Of a stretch of DNA of 64,000 nt, positions 42,183-51,229 are shown in pieces. The number at the start of each line of letters is the position of its first letter. The first letter of the stretch is position 1. Under the pieces are notes generated by a model, which did no database searches, was not told the origin of the DNA, and was given only the letters and a program-made list of their open reading frames with translations. The DNA comes from Hespellia stercorisuis DSM 15480 (GTDB lineage: Bacteria > Bacillota > Clostridia > Lachnospirales > Lachnospiraceae): assembly GCF_900142165.1 (NCBI RefSeq), contig NZ_FQZY01000022.1, forward strand, positions 1 through 64,000, read 5' to 3'. The translations under genes were made by a program, and so were the position numbers.

Positions 42183-43178
42183 ATGGGATTTATTGATGAA
42201 ATCAAGGCAAGAGCAAAGTCAAACAAGAAGACGATCGTTCTTCCGGAGACAGAAGACAAAAGAACATATGCAGCTGTGGAAGCAGTATTAAAGGAAGGAA
42301 CAGCGAACATTATCCTGATCGGAAGTGAAGAGGAAGTGGCAAAATACGGGCAGGGATACGACATCACAGGTGCTGCCATCGTTGATCCGGCAACAAGCGA
42401 TAAAACAGAGGCTTATATTGAAAAATTTGTGGAACTCCGCAAGGCAAAAGGTATGACAGAAGAAAAAGCAAGAGAAATCATGCTTGGAAATTATACATAT
42501 TACGGTGTCATGATGGTGAAGATGGGAGATGCAGACGGTATGGTTTCCGGTGCATGTCACTCAACAGCGGACACACTGAGACCCAGCCTTCAGATTTTAA
42601 AGACAAAACCAGGAACAAAATTAGTATCTTCATTTTTCGTTATGGTAGTTCCGGATTGTACTATGGGAGAGAACGGAACTTTCGTATTCTCTGACTGTGG
42701 ACTGGAACAGAACCCGGATTCCGAAAAGCTTGCTGCGATTGCAGGAACTGCAGCGGAATCGTTCAGGGAACTGGTCGGCAAGGAGCCAAGAGTTGCTCTG
42801 CTTTCACATTCCTCCAAAGGAAGTGCAAAACATGCAGATGTTGATAAGGTGGCGGAAGCTGCCAGAATCGCAAAAGAAACTTATCCTGGCCTTTTGGTTG
42901 ACGGAGAGCTTCAGCTCGACGCTGCAATTGTACCGGAAGTCGGTGCATCCAAAGCACCGGACAGCAAAGTGGCTGGACAGGCTAACGTTCTGGTATTTCC
43001 GGATCTGGATGCAGGCAACATCGGCTACAAACTTGTGCAGAGACTTGCCAAAGCAGAAGCATACGGACCGATGACGCAGGGAATCGCAGCGCCGGTTAAT
43101 GATTTATCCCGCGGATGCAGCGCCAAAGATATCGAAGGTGTTATTGCGATCACAGCGGTACAGGCTGCTGGAAAGTAA
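42183..43178 (+). CDS. pta: Phosphate acetyltransferase
   Basis: The 331-residue protein is a short, single-domain phosphotransacetylase, turning acetyl-CoA and phosphate into acetyl phosphate and CoA. Typical features are IVLPETEDKRTYAAVEAV, GMVSGACHSTADTLRPSLQI, FFVMVVPDCTMGENGTFVF, SHSSKGSAKH, and QGIAAPVNDLSRGCSAKDI. GAAAGGTGGATACGAATC precedes ATG. Together with the ackA gene 200 nt downstream it makes the main acetate-forming, ATP-yielding route of fermentation. Confidence 0.96.
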   Translation: MGFIDEIKARAKSNKKTIVLPETEDKRTYAAVEAVLKEGTANIILIGSEEEVAKYGQGYDITGAAIVDPATSDKTEAYIEKFVELRKAKGMTEEKAREIMLGNYTYYGVMMVKMGDADGMVSGACHSTADTLRPSLQILKTKPGTKLVSSFFVMVVPDCTMGENGTFVFSDCGLEQNPDSEKLAAIAGTAAESFRELVGKEPRVALLSHSSKGSAKHADVDKVAEAARIAKETYPGLLVDGELQLDAAIVPEVGASKAPDSKVAGQANVLVFPDLDAGNIGYKLVQRLAKAEAYGPMTQGIAAPVNDLSRGCSAKDIEGVIAITAVQAAGK

Positions 43179-43193
43179 CAGCAGGAGCAGACA

Positions 43194-43332
43194 GTTTTCT
43201 TGTTCTCCGAAGAAAACGAAGCGATAAGCAAAACAACAAACTAAGTAATAAGCATAGCAATTAAGAGCGCATTTACAAATTTAATATGAATTTTTTGAGG
43301 AGGTACTTTTCAGCGCAAACTTTAAAGTACCT
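43194..43332 (+). other. Two hairpins in the pta-ackA intergenic region
   Basis: GTTTTCTT-8 nt-AAGAAAAC (43194-43217) and AGGTACTT-16 nt-AAGTACCT (43301-43332) can each fold. Neither has a following T tract. The second includes a GAGGAGG resembling a ribosome-binding site with no ORF after it. They may adjust mRNA stability between the two genes. Confidence 0.45.
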
Positions 43333-43378
43333 TCTTAATAAAATAAAAAACAAAAAAGAAAAGAGAGGGTAAGAAGAA

Positions 43379-44572
43379 ATGAAAATTCTAGTATTGAATT
43401 GCGGAAGCTCATCATTGAAATATCAGTTATTTGATATGACGAGCAACACAGTAATGGCGAAAGGCCTCTGTGAAAGAATCAGCATCGAAGGTTCAAAGCT
43501 GACACACGAACCGGCAGGAAAGGAGAAATATGTTGTAGAGAGTCCTATGCCAACTCATGAAGTGGCTGTGAAGCTCGTTATGGATGCGCTGGTAAGCCCG
43601 GAACATGGTGTGATTGCGGACGTGAATGAAGTAGCTGCAGTGGGACATCGTGTACTTCACGGTGGAAGCACATACAGCGATTCCATCATTGTCAATGATG
43701 ATGTGAAGAGAGTAATCAGAGAGTATTTTGAACTTGGACCACTTCACAATCCTGCGAACCTGATGGGAATCGAAGCTTGTGAGGCTGCAATGCCAGGAAC
43801 ACCGAATGTAGCAGTATTTGATACAGCTTTCGGTCAGGGAATGGAAGAGGAGGCTTATCTCTATGCAATTCCTTATGAGTACTATGAGAAGTACAGCATC
43901 CGCCGTTATGGATTCCACGGAACGAGCCATAAGTTTGTATCTGGAAGAACCATCGAATTTGGCAAGCTTCCTGAGTCAGGCAGAAAAGTAATCGTATGTC
44001 ACCTCGGAAACGGCGGAAGTATCTCCGCATCCATCAATGGCAAATGTGTAGACACCAGTATGGGACTTACTCCTTTGGAGGGTCTGATCATGGGAACCAG
44101 AAGTGGTGATGTGGATCCGGCTGTTGTTCAGTTTATCATGAACAAAGAGGGAAAGACTGTTGATGAAGTGCTGAACATCCTCAACAAAAAATCAGGTATT
44201 CTCGGAATGTCCGGAGTATCCAGTGATTTCCGTGATGTGGCCAATGCAGAAGCAGAGGGAAATGTACGTGCAAAAGCGGCAAATGCAGCATTCCGTCACA
44301 GACTTCTGAAATACATCGGTGGCTATGTTGCATTGATGAACGGTGTGGATGCCATCACATTCACAGGCGGACTCGGAGAGAACGATGGAAAGACAAGAAA
44401 GATGATCTGTGATCATTTACAGTATCTTGGAATCACAATCGACGATGAGAAAAACAAGATCCGTGGAGAGGAAGTTATGATTTCTGCTGCAGATTCCAAA
44501 GTAAAAGTTTTCGTCATTCCGACAAACGAAGAGCTTGCAATCGCTGAAGAGACACTTGCTCTTACCAAATAA
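43379..44572 (+). CDS. ackA: Acetate kinase (second paralogue, partner of pta)
   Basis: The 397-residue enzyme makes ATP from acetyl phosphate. Signatures: LVLNCGSSSLKYQLFD, GHRVLHGGSTYSD, PLHNPANLMGIEA, AVFDTAFGQGM, RRYGFHGTSHKFVS, VCHLGNGGSISAS, LTPLEGLIMGTRSGDVDP and FTGGLGENDGKTR. It follows pta by 200 nt, the standard arrangement, and AGAGAGGGTAAGAAGAA precedes ATG. This copy is probably the main fermentative one, in contrast to the copy beside polA at 31106. Confidence 0.97.
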   Translation: MKILVLNCGSSSLKYQLFDMTSNTVMAKGLCERISIEGSKLTHEPAGKEKYVVESPMPTHEVAVKLVMDALVSPEHGVIADVNEVAAVGHRVLHGGSTYSDSIIVNDDVKRVIREYFELGPLHNPANLMGIEACEAAMPGTPNVAVFDTAFGQGMEEEAYLYAIPYEYYEKYSIRRYGFHGTSHKFVSGRTIEFGKLPESGRKVIVCHLGNGGSISASINGKCVDTSMGLTPLEGLIMGTRSGDVDPAVVQFIMNKEGKTVDEVLNILNKKSGILGMSGVSSDFRDVANAEAEGNVRAKAANAAFRHRLLKYIGGYVALMNGVDAITFTGGLGENDGKTRKMICDHLQYLGITIDDEKNKIRGEEVMISAADSKVKVFVIPTNEELAIAEETLALTK

Positions 44573-44583
44573 TTCACATCCTG

Positions 44584-44631
44584 CACGGTGAGTACCGTGA
44601 GCGCAAAAATGCATGTTTTCATGCATTTTTG
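44584..44631 (+). terminator. Hairpins after ackA
   Basis: CACGGT-GAGT-ACCGTG (44584-44599) is followed by CAAAAATGCATG-TTTT-CATGCATTTTTG (44604-44631). No T tract follows the second stem, but the T run lies in its 3' arm. It probably acts as a terminator or 3' end stabiliser. Confidence 0.5.
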
Positions 44632-44692
44632 TGCGTGTGGGAAGTCGCCGGACAAACAATTGAAAAAACAATCGATTTTCTTGACATTAGTA

Positions 44693-44720
44693 TTGACAAA
44701 TGCATTTTGCATGATATAAT
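44693..44720 (+). promoter_or_regulatory. Promoter of the yceD-rpmF transcript
   Basis: A perfect TTGACA (44693-44698) and a perfect TATAAT (44715-44720) are separated by 16 nt. The spacer holds the palindrome ATGCATTTTGCAT. Confidence 0.75.
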
Positions 44721-44758
44721 AGTTTAGGTATGGCAAGGGAAGTATAGGAGAGATTACT

Positions 44759-45286
44759 ATGTTGATAAACCTGTCTGATGTTTTATCTGAACAGCATAAA
44801 ACAATTGAAAAGGATGTGGCTGTAGATATGACCGTTTTCGAGGCGCCTTTTGGCCGCTATGAGATCGTATCAAAGAATCTGGTTCACATCGTGGTTGAAC
44901 ATGTAAAGGATTCCGAATTAATGATCAGAGGTCTGACGGATCTCGTAATTGCAGTTCCGTGTGATCGATGCCTGGAAGAGGTGGATAAAGCTTTTCACTT
45001 CGACTTCGCAAAGAATGTGGATCTGAATCCCGAACTTGTTGATACACAAAAAGAATTCGATGAAAAAAATTATATCGATGGATATAATCTTGACGTAGAC
45101 AAATTACTCTATAATGAGATTTTGATAGGATGGCCGATGAAAGTTCTATGCAGCGAAAACTGTAAAGGAATTTGCAGCATATGTGGTCAGAACCTAAACA
45201 AGGGGACCTGTGATTGTGAAGATACCGGTCTTGACCCCAGAATGTCAGTTATCCAAGATGTATTTAAGAATTTTAAGGAGGTGTAA
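44759..45286 (+). CDS. yceD: DUF177/YceD-family protein
   Basis: The 175-residue protein has the DUF177 pattern: an N-terminal MLINLSDVL segment, DLVIAVPCDRCLEEV (first Cys-x2-Cys), and a C-terminal zinc-like cluster (CSENCKGICSICGQNLNKG, then CDCED). YceD is linked to 23S rRNA accumulation, and its gene is nearly always just before rpmF, as here (3 nt apart). ATG 44759 has an ATAGGAGAGATTACT ribosome-binding site, and the TTGACA/TATAAT pair lies about 40 nt upstream. Confidence 0.93.
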   Translation: MLINLSDVLSEQHKTIEKDVAVDMTVFEAPFGRYEIVSKNLVHIVVEHVKDSELMIRGLTDLVIAVPCDRCLEEVDKAFHFDFAKNVDLNPELVDTQKEFDEKNYIDGYNLDVDKLLYNEILIGWPMKVLCSENCKGICSICGQNLNKGTCDCEDTGLDPRMSVIQDVFKNFKEV

Positions 45287-45289
45287 CCT

Positions 45290-45469
45290 ATGTCAATCTG
45301 TCCAAAGAATAAATCTTCTAAAGGTAGAAGAGATAAAAGAAGAGCAAACTGGAAAATGACTGCTCCGAACTTGGTAAAATGCAGCAAATGCGGCGAATTA
45401 ATGATGCCACACAGAGTCTGCAAGTCTTGTGGATCTTACAACAAAAAAGAAATTATTGCTCAGGACTAA
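45290..45469 (+). CDS. rpmF: 50S ribosomal protein L32
   Basis: A 59-residue basic protein begins MSICPKNKSSKGRRDKRRAN and continues through two Cys-x2-Cys pairs (KCSKCGELMMPHRVCKSCG), the zinc-binding form of L32. Four cysteines make it the C+ version that depends on zinc. The AAGGAGGTGTAACCT ribosome-binding site overlaps the end of yceD. A strong terminator follows. Confidence 0.97.
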   Translation: MSICPKNKSSKGRRDKRRANWKMTAPNLVKCSKCGELMMPHRVCKSCGSYNKKEIIAQD

Positions 45470-45482
45470 TGTAAGCAGAAGA

Positions 45483-45518
45483 AGACGTAAAAACTTTGTG
45501 TTTTACGTCTTTTTTTAT
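45483..45518 (+). terminator. Terminator after rpmF
   Basis: AGACGTAAAA pairs perfectly with TTTTACGTCT around an 8-nt loop, followed by TTTTTTTATT. Confidence 0.92.
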
Positions 45519-45576
45519 TGCATTTTACAGTGATGTTTAGTAGAATTATGTTTAGTTAGTGCTAGGAGGAAAGTGA

Positions 45577-46596
45577 ATGACAGAGATAACAAAAGTTGCG
45601 CTGGACGCGATGGGTGGAGACAACGCTCCGTCGGAAATTGTGAAAGGTGCACTGGACGCGGTAGCACGCAGAGCAGACCTGAAAGTGTTTCTTGTGGGAC
45701 AGAAGGATAAAATCAGCAGGGAACTCGAGGGCAAAAGCTACCGGGAAGATCAAATAGAAATTGTCGAGGCAAGTGAGATCATCGAGACGGGAGAACCGCC
45801 GGTAGTGGCTATCCGCCGAAAAAAGGATTCTTCCATCGTTGTTGCAATGAAGATGGTGAAGAGCGGGGAGGCGGACGCGTTTGTTTCTGCAGGAAGTTCC
45901 GGAGCCATTCTGGTCGGCGGACAAACCATAGTCGGCCGTATCCGCGGTGTGGAAAGACCACCCCTCGCTTCATTGATTCCGACAGAGAACGGTGTTTCTC
46001 TGCTTGTGGATTGTGGAGCCAACGTGGATGCCAGAGCATCCCATCTGATCCAGTTCGCGCAGATGGGTTCTATTTATATGGAGCATGTCGTGGGAATCAG
46101 GAATCCAAGAGTCGCAATCGTGAATATCGGCGTGGAGGAGGAGAAGGGCAATGCCCTTGTCAAAGAGACATTTCCGCAGCTGAAGGAATGCGAAGGACTT
46201 AATTTTACCGGAAGTATTGAGGCGAGAGAAATACCGCATGGCGGCGCAGATGTGGTTGTATGTGAAGCCTTTGTCGGCAATGTAATTCTGAAATTATATG
46301 AAGGTGTCGGAAGTACGCTGATCGGCAAGATCAAAGAAGGACTTATGTCGTCACTCAAGACTAAAATAGGAGCACTGCTGATAAAACCGGCCCTGAAGGC
46401 CACTTTAAAAACATTTGATGCGTCTGAGTACGGCGGCGCACCGCTGCTCGGCTGTAAAGGACTTGTCGTGAAGACACACGGCAGCTCTACGGCAAAAGAA
46501 ATCAGCAATTCCCTGATTCAGTGCATAACATTTAAAGAGCAGAAGATTAATGAAAAAATTACAGCTTGTCTTGGAACAACAGTCGAAGAACAATAA
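45577..46596 (+). CDS. plsX: Phosphate acyltransferase PlsX
   Basis: The 339-residue enzyme converts acyl-ACP to acyl phosphate for phosphatidic acid synthesis. Key features are VALDAMGGDNAPSEIVKG at the start, AFVSAGSSGAILVGG, NVDARASHLIQFAQMG, and CEAFVGNVILKLYEGV. It begins with CTAGGAGGAAAGTGA before ATG and is followed 30 nt later by acpP, its substrate carrier. It lies after the rpmF terminator, so its own promoter must be in the 60-nt gap, or readthrough supplies it. Confidence 0.96.
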   Translation: MTEITKVALDAMGGDNAPSEIVKGALDAVARRADLKVFLVGQKDKISRELEGKSYREDQIEIVEASEIIETGEPPVVAIRRKKDSSIVVAMKMVKSGEADAFVSAGSSGAILVGGQTIVGRIRGVERPPLASLIPTENGVSLLVDCGANVDARASHLIQFAQMGSIYMEHVVGIRNPRVAIVNIGVEEEKGNALVKETFPQLKECEGLNFTGSIEAREIPHGGADVVVCEAFVGNVILKLYEGVGSTLIGKIKEGLMSSLKTKIGALLIKPALKATLKTFDASEYGGAPLLGCKGLVVKTHGSSTAKEISNSLIQCITFKEQKINEKITACLGTTVEEQ

Positions 46597-46626
46597 AATT
46601 TCAAACAGTGATAAAGGAGAAAAATT

Positions 46627-46857
46627 ATGGAATTTGAAAAGATGCAGGAAATTATTGCGGATGTCTTAAACGTATCAAAAGATAAGATCACTCCGGATAC
46701 AACATTTGTGGACGACCTCGGAGCAGACTCACTGGATATTTTCCAGATCATCATGGGGATTGAAGAAGAGTTTGATATCGAGATTGATAATGATGAGGCT
46801 GAGAAGATTGTTACAGTACAGGACGCTGTGGAACGTATTAGAACAGCAACAAACTAA
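46627..46857 (+). CDS. acpP: Acyl carrier protein
   Basis: A 76-residue acidic four-helix carrier. The phosphopantetheine site is Ser35 in LGADSLDIFQIIM. Most ACPs read DSLDxVEL, so IFQ after the serine is an unusual variation in the recognition helix. It sits between plsX and rnc, the usual place of the primary fatty-acid ACP. ATAAAGGAGAAAAATT precedes ATG, and a small terminator follows. Confidence 0.95.
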   Translation: MEFEKMQEIIADVLNVSKDKITPDTTFVDDLGADSLDIFQIIMGIEEEFDIEIDNDEAEKIVTVQDAVERIRTATN

Positions 46858-46869
46858 GAACATATTTAG

Positions 46870-46893
46870 AAAAAGCCCGTTAAGGGCTTTTTC
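46870..46893 (+). terminator. Short terminator after acpP
   Basis: AAAAGCCC-GTTA-GGGCTTTT plus TTCG. Compact and strong. rnc starts 45 nt later, so readthrough or a new promoter is needed for it. Confidence 0.8.
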
Positions 46894-46937
46894 GTTTACG
46901 TAGAAATCACATGAATTTGTGAAGACGGGTGGAATGA

Positions 46938-47624
46938 ATGAGCAAATTAAATGAATTAGAAGAAAAAATCGGATATCGTTTTCATGATTTTTCCCTGATG
47001 AAACGGGCGATGATGCACAGCTCCTACACAAATGAAAAACACATGGAAAAGTTTAAGTGTAACGAGCGGCTTGAATTTCTCGGGGATGCGGTGCTGGAGC
47101 TTGTATCCAGCGAATTTCTGTTTTTGGAGAATCCGAGGGTGTCCGAGGGAGAACTGACAAAGACGAGAGCCAGCATGGTCTGCGAACCCGCATTGGCATT
47201 CTGCGCAAGGGAGATTCAGCTGGGAGACTATCTGCTGCTTGGAAAGGGCGAGGATGCAACCGGAGGAAGGCTGCGGGAATCGATCACGAGCGATGCGCTG
47301 GAGGCCCTGATCGGTGCAATCTATCTTGACGGTGGTTTTACTAATGCAAAAGAGTTTATCAACCAGTACATTTTAAAGGATCTGGAAGACAAAAAACTCT
47401 TTTATGATAGCAAGACTATCTTACAGGAAATTGTTCAGGCGGGAGAGGGCGGAGCCATCACATATCACCTTGCAAAAGAGGAAGGCCCTGATCACGACAA
47501 ATCCTTTTATATCGAGCTTCATATCGGTGATAAAAGCTATGGAACCGGTGTGGGGAGAACAAAGAAGGCCGCGGAGCAGGAAGCGGCGTACAAGGCGATT
47601 CTGCAACTTAGAAAAGAAAGTTAA
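46938..47624 (+). CDS. rnc: Ribonuclease III
   Basis: The 228-residue enzyme cuts double-stranded RNA for rRNA processing and mRNA turnover. The catalytic signature is NERLEFLGDAVLE with Glu43, Glu46 and Asp50. SDALEALIGAIYLDGG holds the second acidic pair, and the C-terminal dsRNA-binding domain (about 155-225) ends with GVGRTKKAAEQEAAYKAI. GACGGGTGGA precedes ATG. It leads the rnc-smc-ftsY block. Confidence 0.96.
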   Translation: MSKLNELEEKIGYRFHDFSLMKRAMMHSSYTNEKHMEKFKCNERLEFLGDAVLELVSSEFLFLENPRVSEGELTKTRASMVCEPALAFCAREIQLGDYLLLGKGEDATGGRLRESITSDALEALIGAIYLDGGFTNAKEFINQYILKDLEDKKLFYDSKTILQEIVQAGEGGAITYHLAKEEGPDHDKSFYIELHIGDKSYGTGVGRTKKAAEQEAAYKAILQLRKES

Positions 47625-47636
47625 AATAGGTGTTTC

Positions 47637-50600
47637 ATGTATTTAAAAAGCATTGAGGTTCAGGGATTTAAGTCCTTTGCCAACCGAATCAAATTTGAAT
47701 TTCATAATGGAATCACCGGAATTGTGGGACCGAACGGGAGCGGAAAGAGCAATGTTGCCGATGCGGTCCGCTGGGTGCTTGGGGAGCAGCGCGTAAAACA
47801 GCTGCGCGGCGGATCAATGCAGGATGTCATTTTCTCCGGAACAGAGAACCGAAAGCCGCTCAGTTATGCTTCTGTGGCAATTACACTGGACAATTCTGAT
47901 CACAAGCTCGCCATGGAATATGAGGAGATCACCGTCACCAGAAAGCTTTACCGTTCCGGTGAAAGTGAGTATCTGATCAATGGAGCTGCCTGCAGACTGA
48001 AGGACATCAATGAGATGTTCTATGATACGGGTATCGGTAAAGAGGGCTACTCGATTATCGGACAGGGCCAGATTGAGAAGATTTTGAGTGGAAAGCCGGA
48101 GGAGCGCCGTGAGCTCTTTGACGAGGCTGCCGGCATCGTCAAGTTCAAGCGCCGCAAGAATATGTCGGTCAAAAAACTGGAGGATGAGCGGAGCAATCTT
48201 GTTCGTGTGAATGATATTCTGTCGGAACTGGAGAAGCAGATTGGTCCGTTGGAACGGCAGTCTGTGGTAGCCCGTGAATTTCTCCGAAAAAAAGAAGAGC
48301 TGAAGACCTACGATATTAATATGTTTCTTCTGGAGGCTGCCAGAATCAAAGAGCAGACTGCGGATACGGAGGAGAAGCTGCAGATTGCCAATACAGAGCT
48401 GGAGGACACCACACGGAAATATGAGAATACCAAAACAGAGTATGAGAGCATTGAGGAGGAAGTCGAAGGCATCAATGTTTCTATTGAAAAAGCAAAACGA
48501 CAGCTAAATGAAACAACGCTTCTCAAGCAACAGCTCGAAAGTCAGATTGAGCTGCTGAAAGAGCAGATCCATACGGTACAGATGAACGACGAGCATTATG
48601 ACAACCGTTCCAATACGATTCACGCAGAGCTTGCATCCCGTGAGAAGGCTAAGGCGGATCTCGAAACAGAGCAGACTGCAATCCGGGCACAGCTTGCGCA
48701 GATGACACAGAAGGATCAGCAGGCACAGCAGGAGCTGATTGAACTGCAGACGAGAATTGCAGAGCTGTCGACATCTATGGAAAAGAATAAAACCGATATC
48801 ATGGAGTTGTTGAACAACCGTGCTTCGACAAAGGCAAAGATTCAGCATTTTGACACCACGATGGAGCAGATGAAAATCCGCAAGGCCGAGATCAGCCAGA
48901 AGCTGGTCGAGATTGCGAGCGAGGCATCCAGACAAAAGGAAATTCTTGCAGAGCATGAGGCGGCACTGGGGACAGTTAATCAGGAAATTACGTCCTATAC
49001 GGATGAAATATCCGAAAACGAACAGCGCATTGCGCATCTGCAGAAGGAGCTGAACGACCATCAGGAGAAGCTGCGAATCGGGCAGACTGCATACCACAGA
49101 GAGTCTTCCAGGCTGGAATCCCTGAAAAACATCACAGAGCGATATGATGGATACGGCAACAGCATCCGCCGTGTCATGAGCAACAAAGACAAAGAAAAAG
49201 GGCTTCTTGGCGTTGTGGCGGATATCGTAAAGGTGGACAAGGATTATGAGATTGCAATTGAGACGGCACTGGGGGGAAGTATCCAGAATATCGTAACAGA
49301 TAATGAAGACACCGCCAAAAAGATGATTGCATATCTGAAACAGAATAAATTTGGACGCGCGACTTTTCTTCCTCTCACCAGTATGAAGGGGAATCAGGGG
49401 ATCGGCCAGCCGGCTGCCCTGAAGGAACCGGGCGTCATCGGTGTGGCAAGCACACTGGTCAAAGTGGAGGATCGTTTTAAAAATCTGGCGAACCAGCTGC
49501 TTGGCCGCACACTGGTAGTAGAAAAGATTGACCACGGTATCGCACTTGCGAGAAAATATCGGCAGAGCCTTCGTATCGTGACGGTAGAAGGAGAATTGAT
49601 CAATCCGGGCGGATCTATGACCGGCGGTGCATTCAAAAATTCCAGTAATCTTCTGAGCAGACGAAGAGAGATTGAAGAATTTGAAAAAACAGTCGTACAA
49701 CTCAAGCGGGAGATGAGCGAATTGCAGGCTGTTGTGGAACAGACAAAAGACCGCCGTGCAGAATGCTACAGCAGAATGGATGCGATCCAGCAGGATCTGC
49801 AGAAAGCCTATGTAGTACAGAACACCGCCAAGATGAATCTCGCAGATATCCAGCGCAGACAGCTAGATTCCCAACGTGCTTACCAGACAATTCAGGTGGA
49901 GGATGACAATCTGAACGAGCAGCTGGCACAGATCCGTGACAATGAGGATTCTATCCAGATGGAACTGGAAACCTCAGAATCATTGGAGCAGGAGTTGTCG
50001 GAGCAGATCGAAACGTGGCAGAGGGAGCTGGAGGAGAGCCGGACCAGTGAGGCAGCCCGGATGAAGCACTCGGAGGAGGTTCATTTATCTTATGCCGGCT
50101 TAGAACAGCAGAACGAATTTATTTCCGAAAACCTTGAGCGTATCAGTGAAGAAATGATAAAATTCCGGACAGAGCTGGAAACGCTGGATGCCAACAAGGG
50201 GGATGCATCTCATGAAATTGAGGAAAAAGAGCAGAAAATTCTGGAACTGAGAGAGACCATCGAAAACTCCAAAGAATTATTTACAGAGATACAAAGTGAG
50301 ATCACCAGCCAGACAGAGCGCCGGGATATGCTGAACCAAAAACACAAAGCATTTCTCGCAAAACGTGAGGAACTATCAAAGCATATGGCAGATCTTGACA
50401 AGGAATGTTTCCGTCTCACGAGCAGAAGTGAATCCTACGAGGAGGCCCGCGAGAAACTCATGAACTACATGTGGGATGAATATGAGATTACCTTCAATCA
50501 TGCGCTGGAGCTTCGGGATGAAAATCTTACAGATCTTGTATTTATGAAAAAACGGATTCAGGAATTAAAAAACGATATCCGCAAGCTCGGAGATGTTAAT

Positions 50601-51218
50601 GTCAATGCAATCGAAGATTACAAAAATGTCTCCGAGCGCTATGAGTTTTTGAAAAACCAGCATGATGATCTGGTGGAAGCAGAAGCTACACTAATCAAGA
50701 TCATTGAGGAGCTGGATGAGGCGATGCGGAAACAGTTTACCGAACAGTTTGCGCGCATTGCAGAAGAATTTGATGTGGTATTTAAACAATTGTTCGGAGG
50801 TGGAAAAGGAACTCTGGAGCTGATGGAGGACGAAGATATTCTCGAGGCGGGAATCCGGATCATCGCACAGCCGCCGGGCAAGAAGCTGCAGAATATGATG
50901 CAGCTGTCGGGTGGGGAGAAGGCGCTGACAGCGATTTCTCTGATGTTTGCAATTCAGAATCTGAAGCCATCACCGTTCTGTCTTCTGGATGAGATCGAGG
51001 CAGCACTTGATGACAGCAATGTCACAAGATTTGCACAGTATCTGCATAAACTCACAAAACACACGCAGTTTATTGTGATCACACATAGGCGCGGCACCAT
51101 GACGGCGGCTGACCGCTTATACGGAATCACGATGCAGGAGAAGGGCATATCGACGCTTGTATCGGTGGATCTGCTCGAGGATGAATTGGATCAGATGGAA
51201 AAAGCAGCGAATCAATAG
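47637..51218 (+). CDS. smc: Chromosome partition protein SMC
   Basis: The 1193-residue condensin ATPase has an N-terminal Walker A at 31-39 (GPNGSGKSN) with Q-loop QLRGGSMQDVIFSG. Long coiled coils flank a hinge (about 520-665, with ALGGSIQNIVTD and NPGGSMTGGAFK). The C-terminal head has signature LSGGEKA at 1090-1096 and Walker B FCLLDEIEAALDDSN. It works with ScpA and ScpB (not in the window) to compact and segregate the chromosome. The order rnc-smc-ftsY is conserved in Firmicutes. The start 12 nt after rnc is weakly served by AATAGGTGTTTC. Confidence 0.97.
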   Translation: MYLKSIEVQGFKSFANRIKFEFHNGITGIVGPNGSGKSNVADAVRWVLGEQRVKQLRGGSMQDVIFSGTENRKPLSYASVAITLDNSDHKLAMEYEEITVTRKLYRSGESEYLINGAACRLKDINEMFYDTGIGKEGYSIIGQGQIEKILSGKPEERRELFDEAAGIVKFKRRKNMSVKKLEDERSNLVRVNDILSELEKQIGPLERQSVVAREFLRKKEELKTYDINMFLLEAARIKEQTADTEEKLQIANTELEDTTRKYENTKTEYESIEEEVEGINVSIEKAKRQLNETTLLKQQLESQIELLKEQIHTVQMNDEHYDNRSNTIHAELASREKAKADLETEQTAIRAQLAQMTQKDQQAQQELIELQTRIAELSTSMEKNKTDIMELLNNRASTKAKIQHFDTTMEQMKIRKAEISQKLVEIASEASRQKEILAEHEAALGTVNQEITSYTDEISENEQRIAHLQKELNDHQEKLRIGQTAYHRESSRLESLKNITERYDGYGNSIRRVMSNKDKEKGLLGVVADIVKVDKDYEIAIETALGGSIQNIVTDNEDTAKKMIAYLKQNKFGRATFLPLTSMKGNQGIGQPAALKEPGVIGVASTLVKVEDRFKNLANQLLGRTLVVEKIDHGIALARKYRQSLRIVTVEGELINPGGSMTGGAFKNSSNLLSRRREIEEFEKTVVQLKREMSELQAVVEQTKDRRAECYSRMDAIQQDLQKAYVVQNTAKMNLADIQRRQLDSQRAYQTIQVEDDNLNEQLAQIRDNEDSIQMELETSESLEQELSEQIETWQRELEESRTSEAARMKHSEEVHLSYAGLEQQNEFISENLERISEEMIKFRTELETLDANKGDASHEIEEKEQKILELRETIENSKELFTEIQSEITSQTERRDMLNQKHKAFLAKREELSKHMADLDKECFRLTSRSESYEEAREKLMNYMWDEYEITFNHALELRDENLTDLVFMKKRIQELKNDIRKLGDVNVNAIEDYKNVSERYEFLKNQHDDLVEAEATLIKIIEELDEAMRKQFTEQFARIAEEFDVVFKQLFGGGKGTLELMEDEDILEAGIRIIAQPPGKKLQNMMQLSGGEKALTAISLMFAIQNLKPSPFCLLDEIEAALDDSNVTRFAQYLHKLTKHTQFIVITHRRGTMTAADRLYGITMQEKGISTLVSVDLLEDELDQMEKAANQ

Positions 51219-51229
51219 GAGAATGTGCT

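Noticed and set aside
48504-49700. 398-codon ORF on the minus strand antisense to smc
   Set aside because: Leu/Cys/His/Phe-rich antisense of a coiled-coil region. smc is certain, so this is a shadow frame.
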